From NCBI GenBank assembly GCA_040007095.1, contig JBDTVS010000070.1, positions 10,679-74,678 of the forward strand: DNA of 64,000 nucleotides, given 5' to 3'. The stretch is from JBDTVS01 sp040007095 (GTDB lineage: Bacteria > Acidobacteriota > Vicinamibacteria > Vicinamibacterales > CAVVIG01). Position numbers and translations under genes: made by a program. This document shows positions 37,898 through 45,744 of the stretch, piece after piece (the stretch's first letter is position 1; each line of letters opens with the position of its first letter). The notes under the pieces are model-generated. The model saw nothing but the letters and a program-made list of their open reading frames with translations, was not told where the DNA came from and did no database searches.

Positions 37898-38671
37898 TCA
37901 GGCACGTGCCTCGTCCCTGGCGAGTTTCGCCGATCCGAGATAGGCAGCGATCACCGCCTCGTTGTCCTGAGCCTCGGCGGGCGTTCCTGTGAATATTCCG
38001 CGGCCGTCGTCGAGCACGGTGACACGGTCGCACAGCTTCCCGACCAGTGCGAGATCGTGCTCGACCAGCACGACGAGACACCCGGCGCCGGCGACACCGC
38101 GAACCAGGCCGGCCAGGCGTTCGCGCTCGGTGTCGGTCAATCCAGTCGCGGGCTCGTCGAGCAACAACACATGCGGCCGGCCCACCAGCGCGCGGGCGAT
38201 CTCGACGAAGTGCCGCGTGCCGAACGGGAGCGACGCCACCGTTTCGCCCGCAATGTCGGCGAGACCGGCCCTCTCGAGCGCGCCGGTCACGAGCGACGCG
38301 ACCCTGCCGAGTGATGCCGGAGTGAAGAGGCGAAGATATCCCGACGCCCGCGCCAGTTGCTGCGCCGCAAGACCGAGGGCCACGTTGTCGAAAACGGTCA
38401 GCGGCTGAGCGAGGCGAATTTTCTGAAACGTGCGGCTGATGCCCAGCCGCGCGCGCTGGTGAATGGGCAGGCGATCAATCCGCTCGCCGCGCAAGGTGAT
38501 GGCGCCGGCGTCGAGACGGTTGACGCCCGTGATGCAGCCGATCAACGTGGACTTGCCGGCGCCATTGGGCCCGATGAGCCCGTGCACCTCGCCGCCAAGC
38601 CCGGCGAAATCCACGTGCTGCAGCGCCTGGACACCGCCGAACCGTTTGGAAACGCCGCGCAACTCGAGCAT
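37898..38671 (-). CDS. livG: Branched-chain-type ABC importer ATP-binding protein LivG
   Basis: A 257-residue ATPase with Walker A GPNGAGKST, the LivG-type GISRTFQKIRLAQPLTVFDNV segment and Walker B VLLLDEPATGLTDTE. The canonical LSGGQ signature is altered: ASLPFGTRHFVEIARAL occupies its place, as in many LivG proteins where the motif is degenerate (LPYGxQR). Two further start codons (GTG GTG) lie just upstream. It works with LivF, LivH and LivM. Confidence 0.92.
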   Translation of the reverse strand: MLELRGVSKRFGGVQALQHVDFAGLGGEVHGLIGPNGAGKSTLIGCITGVNRLDAGAITLRGERIDRLPIHQRARLGISRTFQKIRLAQPLTVFDNVALGLAAQQLARASGYLRLFTPASLGRVASLVTGALERAGLADIAGETVASLPFGTRHFVEIARALVGRPHVLLLDEPATGLTDTERERLAGLVRGVAGAGCLVVLVEHDLALVGKLCDRVTVLDDGRGIFTGTPAEAQDNEAVIAAYLGSAKLARDEARA

Positions 38672-38843
38672 CACCACGTCAACGCCTGCCGCCGGGGGCG
38701 TTGTGTGGGACTCGCGGGTACGCCGAGCGCTCGTGAGTGCGACGCGATCCTGTAGGAGAGCGCGCGGAGACGCCCGACCGGAACACTTGAAGACGAACCC
38801 GACGGTGCCAATTCGGGCACGTGCGCTGGCTGTCGATGGCGGC

Positions 38844-39770
38844 TCATCGCCCTCGTCTCCCTGACGCGGCTCGGTCGATGAGGCCGCCGATGCCGGTCGG
38901 CAGGAACCACAGCACGAACAACACCATGGTCCCGTAGACGAGCAGGCGCACGTTGGTCTCCCCGAGGCTGCGCAGCAGTTCAGGCACCAGCGTCAGGAGC
39001 AACGCCGCGACCATCCCGCCGGTCGCGCTGCCGATCCCGCCAACCACCGCCATCATCAGATAGCGAAACGACTCCGGCGTGCCAAAGAGATCCGGCGTGA
39101 GGAACTTGAGGTTCGCGGCGAGCAGGACACCGCAGAAACCGGCGATCAGCGCCGACGCCGAGAAGGCGAACAACTTGATCGGCAACACTGCCACGCCGCA
39201 CGCGCCGGCCGAGATCTCGTCGTGCTTGACCGATTTCAACAGCAACCCGAAATACGTCCTGCGCTCCAGCATCGTCAAACCGGATCCAATCAGCAACGAC
39301 AGGAGCAGCGCGACGTAATACCAACCAATGCGGGAGACGCCCATCGACCCGATGCCGAGCAGTCCCATCGGCCCCCGCGTGACGCCGACCAGGTTATTGA
39401 GCAACTGGGCGACCAGGACGCCGAAGCCGAGCGTGCCGATGGCCAGATACTGTCCCTTCAACCTGGCGGCCGGCAGCGCCAGCAGCGCGCCGATCGCGGT
39501 GGGCAGCAGCGTCCCCGCAATCGCGGCGAGGGCCGGAGACAGACCGGCGACGTTGAGCACACCGTAGGTGTACGCGCCAAGACCGACAAAGCCCGCCTGG
39601 CCGAACGACAGGAGGCCGGTGAACCCCGTGAGCAGGTTGATGCTGTAGACCGCGAGACTGTAGACGAAGGCCAGCGTCAGCAGATTAGTCCAGTACGCGT
39701 TGAGAACCAGCGGCAACGCGGCGAGCACTGCCACGAACACGATTCGGCCGAAACTGGGCACGTGCGTCAC
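38844..39770 (-). CDS. livM: Branched-chain-type ABC importer permease LivM
   Basis: A 308-residue permease with about nine TM helices. The LivM signature GFTGLLSFGQAGFVGLGAYTYG (about 50-70) and the coupling EAA-like region (VKHDEISAGACGVAVLPIKLFAF) are clear. Followed by a 172-bp gap to livG. Upstream, a hairpin repeat element of about 130 bp separates it from livH, a possible point of differential expression inside the operon. Confidence 0.93.
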   Translation of the reverse strand: MTHVPSFGRIVFVAVLAALPLVLNAYWTNLLTLAFVYSLAVYSINLLTGFTGLLSFGQAGFVGLGAYTYGVLNVAGLSPALAAIAGTLLPTAIGALLALPAARLKGQYLAIGTLGFGVLVAQLLNNLVGVTRGPMGLLGIGSMGVSRIGWYYVALLLSLLIGSGLTMLERRTYFGLLLKSVKHDEISAGACGVAVLPIKLFAFSASALIAGFCGVLLAANLKFLTPDLFGTPESFRYLMMAVVGGIGSATGGMVAALLLTLVPELLRSLGETNVRLLVYGTMVLFVLWFLPTGIGGLIDRAASGRRGR

Positions 39771-39783
39771 AGGAAGATTTCTG

Positions 39784-39915
39784 AACCACGAAGATCACAA
39801 AGGTCACAAAGGTCACAAAGAAATCTGGGACCCTTCATGAACTCATCGATCGTGAGCCTTTGTATTCTTGGCATTCGCTATTCTTTGTGATCTTGGTGCT
39901 CTTTGTGGTTCCCGA
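39784..39915. repeat. Long 9-bp-periodic hairpin element, CAAAG type, inside the liv operon
   Basis: The left arm AACCACGAAGATCACAAAGG continues with two more GTCACAAAG units. The right arm, read inverted, is GAACCACAAAGAGCACCAAG with further ATCACAAAG. The arms can form a long imperfect stem across about 50 bases of loop containing ATCGATCGTGAG. It occupies nearly the whole livH-livM gap. Confidence 0.8.
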
Positions 39916-39953
39916 AATTCTTGTTGTTCGTGAAAGCGACTCCCCGCGACGTC

Positions 39954-40841
39954 CTACACGTTCTCGTCCGTCCGTTCCGGAACCAGTCCGCGAGGGAAGA
40001 AGATCAGCGTCACGACCAGCAGCCCAAACGCGATGGAGCTCGAATACGCGTTGGAGATGTAGACCGCGGCGATGCTTTGCACCATCCCGATGAGCAGCGC
40101 GCCAAGGATCGTCCCGTTCACATTCCCGAACCCACCGAGGATGATCGCCGCGAACGCATTGAGCATTTCGGCCTGGCCCAGGTCCGGCGACAGGAGATTG
40201 ACGGGCCCCGACAGCGCCCCGGCCGCGGCCGAGAGCGACGTCCCGAGCACGACGCTGGTGCGGGAAATGCGATCGGTGTCGATGCCGATGGCGGCAGCAA
40301 TCTCCGGGTCTTCCGAGACCGCGCGGAACTGCCGGCCGAGCGACGAGAAGCGCACCAGCCACCACAAGCCAAGCAACAGCCCGACGCTGCAGGCGATGAC
40401 CAGCAGGCGCTGCGCGCTGACGCCGACCGTGCCGAAGAGAAGCGAGATGTGATTGAGCGGCGTGTCGAATGTCCGCGGCGTCGTGCCCCAGACCAGTTCG
40501 GCGATGTTGATCAGGATGATCGACATGCCCATCGAGGCGATGAGGCCGTTCAACTCGACGCCCCGAAACGGCCGGAACGCCGTGCGTTCGAGGACGATTC
40601 CCAGTCCTGCGTTCGCGATCATCGCCACGGCAATCGCCGGCAGATATCCGATGAAAGGGGCGACCGTGAACGCCACGAAGGCGCCAATCATCGCCGACTG
40701 TCCCTGCGCGAAGTTCACCATCCGCATGACGCCGAAGATCAACGTCAACCCGACCGCGATCAGGGCGTAGCTCCCCGCCAGAATCAGCCCGTTGATGAGG
40801 ATTTGCGTCAGCACGGCGTGCGCGGTCGCGGTGGGCGGCAA
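39954..40841 (-). CDS. livH: Branched-chain-type ABC importer permease LivH
   Basis: A 295-residue permease with about eight TM helices. YALIAVGLTLIFGVMRMVNFAQGQSAMIGAF (about 25-55) and FRAVSEDPEIAAAIGIDTDRI (the coupling helix region) are LivH signatures. It starts 3 bp after the livK stop, so translation is probably coupled. The transported ligand is set by LivK and is unlikely to be simply leucine in this context. Confidence 0.93.
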   Translation of the reverse strand: MPPTATAHAVLTQILINGLILAGSYALIAVGLTLIFGVMRMVNFAQGQSAMIGAFVAFTVAPFIGYLPAIAVAMIANAGLGIVLERTAFRPFRGVELNGLIASMGMSIILINIAELVWGTTPRTFDTPLNHISLLFGTVGVSAQRLLVIACSVGLLLGLWWLVRFSSLGRQFRAVSEDPEIAAAIGIDTDRISRTSVVLGTSLSAAAGALSGPVNLLSPDLGQAEMLNAFAAIILGGFGNVNGTILGALLIGMVQSIAAVYISNAYSSSIAFGLLVVTLIFFPRGLVPERTDENV

Positions 40842-40844
40842 CGG

Positions 40845-42014
40845 TCACCTGACGACGTCGAGCCCTCCCTCAGGGGTGGTGCGGACGAAGAGAAACCCGA
40901 AGCCTTCGGGCTTGACGCTTCGGTCCCGATCGAATTCGTAGGTCCCCAGAACGCCCTCGTACTTCGTCGCGGCGAGCGCTGTCAGCAGGTCGGACGCGCC
41001 GGCGCCACCGCGTCTGACCGCGTCCGCGATCAGCATCACCGCGTCGTAGGTGACGATGTCCCAATGCACCGCGGGACGTTTTTCTCCAAGCGCTTTCTCG
41101 ACTGCCGGCTCGAAGCGGGCGACGAACGCCTTTTGCCGCGGCGTGGCATCAGGGTTGTTCAGGAAGAACGCGCCTCTCACGAGACCGATTTTCCCGGCCT
41201 GCGGCCCGACCTGGCTCTCGAAGATGAACGGCGGCGGGGTGTAGTCCGAAAACAGCGGCGTCTTCAAGTTGCTCTCGGCGTACTGTTTGATGAAGTTGGC
41301 GGCCTGAGCCGCCGACACGGATATCAGCACGATGTCGGGTGCGGGGCCCTTGATCCGGGTGATGGTGGAATACCAATTGGCGTCCTGGCGGTCCTGCGGG
41401 ATGTCGAGCACGATTCGGACGCCCGCCCGCTCGAGTGCTTGACGGATGTTGCCGCGGAAGCTGAGCCCGAAATCGTTGTTCTCGACGAGAATCGCCGCCG
41501 TCTTGAATGTGAATTTCTCGAGCAACAGCTTGGCTTCCCGCTCCTGAATCGCGGAGTTCTGCATGATGCTTTGAAACACGTAAGGGCCCGCGTTCCTGGC
41601 GATGCCATCGGCCGTCGAAATCTGGACCAGCATCGGGACCTTCGCGTCGCTCGCGACCTGGGCGGCGGCAATCGACGCGCTCGAGCACCATTCGCCGATG
41701 AGCGCCTGCACGCGATCCTGGGTAATCAGTTTGTCCGCGGCGGTGTAGGCGGTGCGCGGCTCGCAGGTGCCGTCGGCGAAGACCAGCTCCAATCGAGAAC
41801 TGCCCGCCAGGTGGGCGGCGTTCACTTCCTCCGCCGCCAGTTCCGCCGCGACCCTGGCCGGACGCCCGCCCCAGGCGGTAGCGCCCGTCAGCGGCAGGAG
41901 CACGCCGACCCTGAACGTGCCGCCAGGCGCAGCTGCTGTCTCCGGCGCCCGCGAGCACGACACCGCGACCGCGACGGCCGCCGCCAGGATGAATACAAAC
42001 ACCGCCGATCGCAT
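40845..42014 (-). CDS. livK: Branched-chain-type ABC importer substrate-binding lipoprotein (LivK/J type)
   Basis: A 389-residue protein with a lipoprotein signal (VFILAAAVAVAVSC, Cys at about residue 20), so it is anchored to a membrane. The mature part is a type 1 periplasmic binding fold (VGVLLPLTGATAWGGRPARVAAELAAEEVNAA; LVFADGTCEPRTAYTAADKLI). Related binding proteins recognise amino acids, aromatic acids, amides or urea. The operon context with carboxylate enzymes suggests an organic-acid ligand (inference). It is the first gene of the importer operon. Confidence 0.9.
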   Translation of the reverse strand: MRSAVFVFILAAAVAVAVSCSRAPETAAAPGGTFRVGVLLPLTGATAWGGRPARVAAELAAEEVNAAHLAGSSRLELVFADGTCEPRTAYTAADKLITQDRVQALIGEWCSSASIAAAQVASDAKVPMLVQISTADGIARNAGPYVFQSIMQNSAIQEREAKLLLEKFTFKTAAILVENNDFGLSFRGNIRQALERAGVRIVLDIPQDRQDANWYSTITRIKGPAPDIVLISVSAAQAANFIKQYAESNLKTPLFSDYTPPPFIFESQVGPQAGKIGLVRGAFFLNNPDATPRQKAFVARFEPAVEKALGEKRPAVHWDIVTYDAVMLIADAVRRGGAGASDLLTALAATKYEGVLGTYEFDRDRSVKPEGFGFLFVRTTPEGGLDVVR

Positions 42015-42072
42015 GAGAGGCCCTCACACAGGCGGCAGAATCATCGGCTCGTGAGCCACGACGGCCGCGCCA

Positions 42073-42140
42073 CGAACCACCATGACTTCAACCACCACGA
42101 CGTGAACCACAAAGATCACGAAGATCACAAAGAATACCGA
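42073..42140. repeat. 9-bp-periodic element, CAAAG type
   Basis: Units of the form CACGAACCACCATGACTTCA, then GTGAACCACAAAGATCACGA and AGATCACAAAGAA, are an array of roughly 9-bp copies in one orientation. Located upstream of livK, between it and the Fe-S flavoenzyme gene. Confidence 0.65.
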
Positions 42141-42190
42141 AATCTACGAACACTGCCTGTCGAGTGCAACCGTCATGTATAGGTTGACGC

Positions 42191-42274
42191 TTACCACCGA
42201 GCACACCGAGTGCAACGAGTGCACCGAAGTAGACCATCAGGATTTTTCTCGGCGGTCCCGGTGATCTCGGTGGT
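42191..42274. repeat. 9-bp-periodic hairpin element, CCGAG type, overlapping a gene's 3' end
   Basis: Starts ACCACCGAGCACACCGAGTG, includes an extra ACGAGTGCA unit, the core CGAAGTAGACCATCAGGATT, and ends GGTGATCTCGGTGGTC. It is the full-length counterpart of 30671-30747 in the opposite orientation. The last 38 bases code for the C-terminus of the flavoenzyme. Confidence 0.8.
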
Positions 42275-44264
42275 CGATCTTGCCTGGGTGCCCGGTCACA
42301 TCTAGGTGGTTGAGCGCGAGGGCGGCCATGGACGCGTCGCGGATGGCGGTCAGGAAATCTCCCGGCTGGTTGCAGTCGCCGACCAGCACATACCGTGCAC
42401 CCGCAGCGTGGACAGCCGGCACCACGTCGCGATTGGCGACGGCGCCCAGGGCCAGCACAATCGCGGCGCCGGGATCGATCCGAAGGATCGCGCCTGGCGT
42501 CGCCACCACGAGTTGTCGATCGATGACCGCCTCGATCCGGGCGTCGGTCAGAATCGTGGTACCGGCCCGTTGCAGCCGCGCCAGCACTTCGAAGCGATTG
42601 TTACGCGCCATCTCGGACGCGACCGCCGGCTGAATCTCCACCACGGTCACGCGGCAGCCTCGGGTCACGAGCAGGTCCGCCGTCTCGATGCCGACGATCC
42701 CGCCGCCGACGATCGTCACCGTGGCCCCTGGGTCGATCGCCAGGGGATCGAGCAGCACGTCCCACGCCTGCCGGACTGGAACCGGCCAATCCAGGTGCGT
42801 CGGGAAATCGCGAGGTCTCGCGCCGGTCGCGACGATGACCAGGTCCGGGGCATAGTCGCGAATGCGCTCCGCCGTGACGGCCTGTCCGCACTGGATCGAG
42901 ATGCCGAGTTGATCGAGCTCGGCCAGCCGATACGTCCAGACGCCGGCCACATCCCTCTTGTCCGGAGCGGCAAGGGCGAGAGGCATCTGCCCCCCCGCCT
43001 CGCGAGTCTTTTCCCACACCTCGACGAAGTGACCGAGCCCGGCGGCGACACGCGCGGCCTCCACCCCGCTGACGCCGGCGCCGAGGACCAGCACCCGGCG
43101 GCGCCGCTGCTCGGGAAGCGCCGCGCGATCGAGGTGCGGCTCGAGGAACGACAGCGTCTCGAATTCCGTACCGACCAGCGGATTCTGTACGCACGACACA
43201 TCGCGCTCGCGAGACAGCCGCTCGAAGCAGATATTGCACGAGATACAGAGCCGCACGGGCGCGGCGACCTCGCCCAGCGCCTTCGCGGTCCAATGCGGAT
43301 CGGCAATCAGCGCGCGGCCGAGCGAGATGAAATCGGCGCTTTCCGCCTGCAGAATCAGTTCGGCGTCCTCCGGCGTGATGATGCGGCCGGCGATGATCAC
43401 CGCAATCTCGAGCGCCTGTTTCAACCGCCGCGCGTGCGGTTCGAGGCAGCGCCGCGGAAACGAGGGCGGCTGAATGCAGAAGCGCGACAGCTCCGGGGTT
43501 TCGTTGGATCCGCCGGACAGGTCGATCGCGACAACGCCCTCCCGCTCCAGCGCTCGCGCCAATCCGATCAGCTCTTCGTCGGAATAACCGCCGGCGGCAA
43601 ATTCGGTCGCGCTCAATCGAACCAATACCGGGAACCGAGGCAACTCGGCCCGGATGAGGCCGACGGTTTCGAGCAGCAGCCGCATCCGATTGGCCAGCGT
43701 TCCGCCGTAGTCGTCGGCGCGGCGGTTGAACCGCGGCGAAAAGAACTGCTGAAACAGGTAGCCGTTGGCGGCGTGGATTTCGACCGCGTCGTATCCCGAA
43801 CGCCAGAGGCGCCGTGACGCGTCCAGAAAGTCCTGCTGAATCTGGCGGATCTCGGGGATCGTGAGCGCGCGCACGGGCTCGCCCGTCGCCGGGTGGCGGC
43901 CCGCCGAAGGGCCGACCGGCTCCATGCCGAGCACCGATCGGCGCAGCAACTGGCCGCGATGATTCAACTGCGCGACGGCCAGCGCGCCGTTCTCGTGGAT
44001 CGCAGCGACCAGGGCGCTCAGCCCGGGGATGAAGGCGTCGTGAAACACGCACAGGGAGTTGTTGTGGTTGCGGGCGCCGGCCGAGATATTCATCGCCTCG
44101 GTGACGATCAAGGCGACGCCGCCTTTCGCCCGCTCGGCGTAGTAGCGTTTGTCCCGGTCGGTGGCAAAGCCGTCCGTGGTGCCGTAGTTGGTGCCCATCG
44201 GCGCCATGATGACGCGGTTCTTCAACCGCATCGGACCGATGGTCCCAGGCGCGCTCAGGAACAT
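42237..44264 (-). CDS. Fe-S flavoenzyme of the 2,4-dienoyl-CoA / enoate reductase family (OYE + Rossmann fusion)
   Basis: A 675-residue three-part enzyme. An N-terminal OYE-type FMN barrel (1-330: MAPMGTNYG, HAANGYLFQQFFSP, FNRRADDYGGTLANRMR) comes first. A 4Fe-4S loop follows (CISCNICF ... DVSC, spacing Cx2Cx2Cx11C as in trimethylamine dehydrogenase). The C-terminal FAD/NAD(P) domain has GAGVSGVEAARVA and GGGIVGIETADLLV. The family reduces C=C bonds of enoates or dienoyl-CoA, or oxidises amines. Its ATG overlaps the prpF stop by about 10 bp, so it is the second gene of that operon. The last dozen residues (KIDHRDHRDRREKS) are encoded by a dispersed repeat and are not conserved-looking. Confidence 0.92.
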   Translation of the reverse strand: MFLSAPGTIGPMRLKNRVIMAPMGTNYGTTDGFATDRDKRYYAERAKGGVALIVTEAMNISAGARNHNNSLCVFHDAFIPGLSALVAAIHENGALAVAQLNHRGQLLRRSVLGMEPVGPSAGRHPATGEPVRALTIPEIRQIQQDFLDASRRLWRSGYDAVEIHAANGYLFQQFFSPRFNRRADDYGGTLANRMRLLLETVGLIRAELPRFPVLVRLSATEFAAGGYSDEELIGLARALEREGVVAIDLSGGSNETPELSRFCIQPPSFPRRCLEPHARRLKQALEIAVIIAGRIITPEDAELILQAESADFISLGRALIADPHWTAKALGEVAAPVRLCISCNICFERLSRERDVSCVQNPLVGTEFETLSFLEPHLDRAALPEQRRRRVLVLGAGVSGVEAARVAAGLGHFVEVWEKTREAGGQMPLALAAPDKRDVAGVWTYRLAELDQLGISIQCGQAVTAERIRDYAPDLVIVATGARPRDFPTHLDWPVPVRQAWDVLLDPLAIDPGATVTIVGGGIVGIETADLLVTRGCRVTVVEIQPAVASEMARNNRFEVLARLQRAGTTILTDARIEAVIDRQLVVATPGAILRIDPGAAIVLALGAVANRDVVPAVHAAGARYVLVGDCNQPGDFLTAIRDASMAALALNHLDVTGHPGKIDHRDHRDRREKS

Positions 44265-45589
44265 TCGGCGTCGGGCACGTAGACGTAGCCCTCCAGGATG
44301 CGGCGGGCGGTGCGTCCCAGCGTCGCCCGACGAACCACGAAGCCGTCGCCGCGTTGCTCGACGCGCGCTTCGGTCTCGATGACGCCGGCGGGGTGACCGA
44401 TCCGGACTGTCTTCTCTAATACGTCGTTCTCCAGTGCGTGCCTCTTCACTGCGCTCTTCTTTACTGCGCCGCTCTCTGACGCGTTGTTCTCGAGCGCGGC
44501 GTGCTCGATTGCATCATTCTCGATTGCGTCATTCCTGAGCACCTCATCAGCCCTGACCACGCCGTCCGCCACTGTATGGCGCGCGGGCCTGTCGCGGCGC
44601 GTCACCTCGTGCACCAGCGTTCCGGGGATGCGGCTCGCGACGCCCGTGCACACGGTGCTCGTCCCGGCGTAGGTCTTGTGCACGCGCTGCATGAACATCA
44701 GGCGCGAGACGAGGTCGCTCTCCTCGGCTTCCACGGTGCGCCGCCCGATCTCGTTCCGGTAGGCCGCCGGGGGACTGACGATGGCGAGCAGCGGCGTGGC
44801 GGGACTGTCCTCGCGCGAGCGATCGGCGGACGACACCATCTTCATGCGGAGCGCCGCGGCGCCGCGAATGCGTTCGAGGCGATGCGCCAGGTCAGTGTCT
44901 TGGTCGATCTCGGCGGCCGTTTCCGTGCCGGCCAGGCCCACATCGCGTGCACGCACGAACACGTGGGCGTTGCCGATGTCGACCAGCGACACGTCGATGG
45001 CGCCGACGCCGGCGACCTCGAGGCGATCGACGGCGCATCCGGTCGGCAGCAGTGAACCGGTCGCTGCGCCGGCCGTGTCGGACAGGTCCACGAGGATTTT
45101 CGCGCCCGTGCCGGGAACGCCCGGCACGGAATAGTCACCGTACTCCAGGGGTCGGCCGCCTTTGACGGGAACCTCGAGGGTCAGCACGCGATCGAGGTTC
45201 GTGTTGTAGACGCGAACGACGGTCACCGGTTCGGTCGGTTCGACCAGCCCTTCATAGACCGCATAGGCGCCGACGGCCGAACTGATGTTGCCGCACAGGC
45301 TGATGTAGTCGACCGCCGGCGCGTCTATTTCCACCTGGCCGAAGGTGTAGGTCAGGTGCGTGTGCGCGGCCCGAGGGACGCCCGCGCGAACCGGGCCAAT
45401 GATGGCGAGCTTGCTCGTGAGCGGATCGGCGCCGCCCAATCCATCGATCTGGCGCGTATCGGGCGATCCGAAGATCGCCAGGATCGTCTTCAGGCGCGCC
45501 TGCGGGCTGACCGGCAAATCGGCCTCCCTGAGGAAGACCGCCTTGCTCGTTCCTCCGCGCATGATCACGCAGCGCACCGGACGCGCCAT
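44255..45589 (-). CDS. PrpF-family isomerase (aconitate / methylitaconate isomerase-like) with pentapeptide-repeat insertion
   Basis: A 444-residue protein, longer than the usual near-395. MRGGTSKAVFL, GGADPLTSKLAII, ISLCGNISSAVGAYAV and TGCAVDRLEV mark the PrpF/DAP-epimerase-like fold. The CGN cysteine region is part of the active site. PrpF relatives isomerise aconitate, 3-methylitaconate or similar unsaturated acids by proton transfer. Between about residues 352 and 393 there is an inserted array of eight pentapeptides (NDAIE, NDAIE, HAALE, NNASE, SGAVK, KSAVK, RHALE, NDVLE) encoded by 15-bp units. ATG 45589 has AGGAG nine bases upstream. It is the first gene of the island and overlaps the flavoenzyme gene. 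Confidence 0.9.
   Translation of the reverse strand: MARPVRCVIMRGGTSKAVFLREADLPVSPQARLKTILAIFGSPDTRQIDGLGGADPLTSKLAIIGPVRAGVPRAAHTHLTYTFGQVEIDAPAVDYISLCGNISSAVGAYAVYEGLVEPTEPVTVVRVYNTNLDRVLTLEVPVKGGRPLEYGDYSVPGVPGTGAKILVDLSDTAGAATGSLLPTGCAVDRLEVAGVGAIDVSLVDIGNAHVFVRARDVGLAGTETAAEIDQDTDLAHRLERIRGAAALRMKMVSSADRSREDSPATPLLAIVSPPAAYRNEIGRRTVEAEESDLVSRLMFMQRVHKTYAGTSTVCTGVASRIPGTLVHEVTRRDRPARHTVADGVVRADEVLRNDAIENDAIEHAALENNASESGAVKKSAVKRHALENDVLEKTVRIGHPAGVIETEARVEQRGDGFVVRRATLGRTARRILEGYVYVPDAECS
44414..44533 (-). repeat. In-frame 15-bp tandem array (8 copies) inside prpF
   Basis: Eight consecutive 15-bp units, best preserved in the first two (AATGACGCAATCGAG and AATGATGCAATCGAG), encode pentapeptides of the pattern x-[NDHS]-A-[ILV]-[EK]. 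Older units are diverged. The array keeps the reading frame and predicts a short charged helix. Confidence 0.85.
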
Positions 45590-45744
45590 GACTCAATCTC
45601 CTGCCCCGTGCTGCCGGGCCCGACCATCATAGGCCAGGATCCGGAAGGCGCTTCGCGCCTGAAAAACTCATCACCGACTCATGGGGCCGGAAAGGCTGGT
45701 CTACCCGATTAGGGGGGCGTGCCGGGCAGGTTTCCTGTGAGAAA

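Noticed and set aside
39784..39915. Possible CRISPR array
   Set aside because: Units are about 9 bp with no spacers and form inverted arms; no cas genes.
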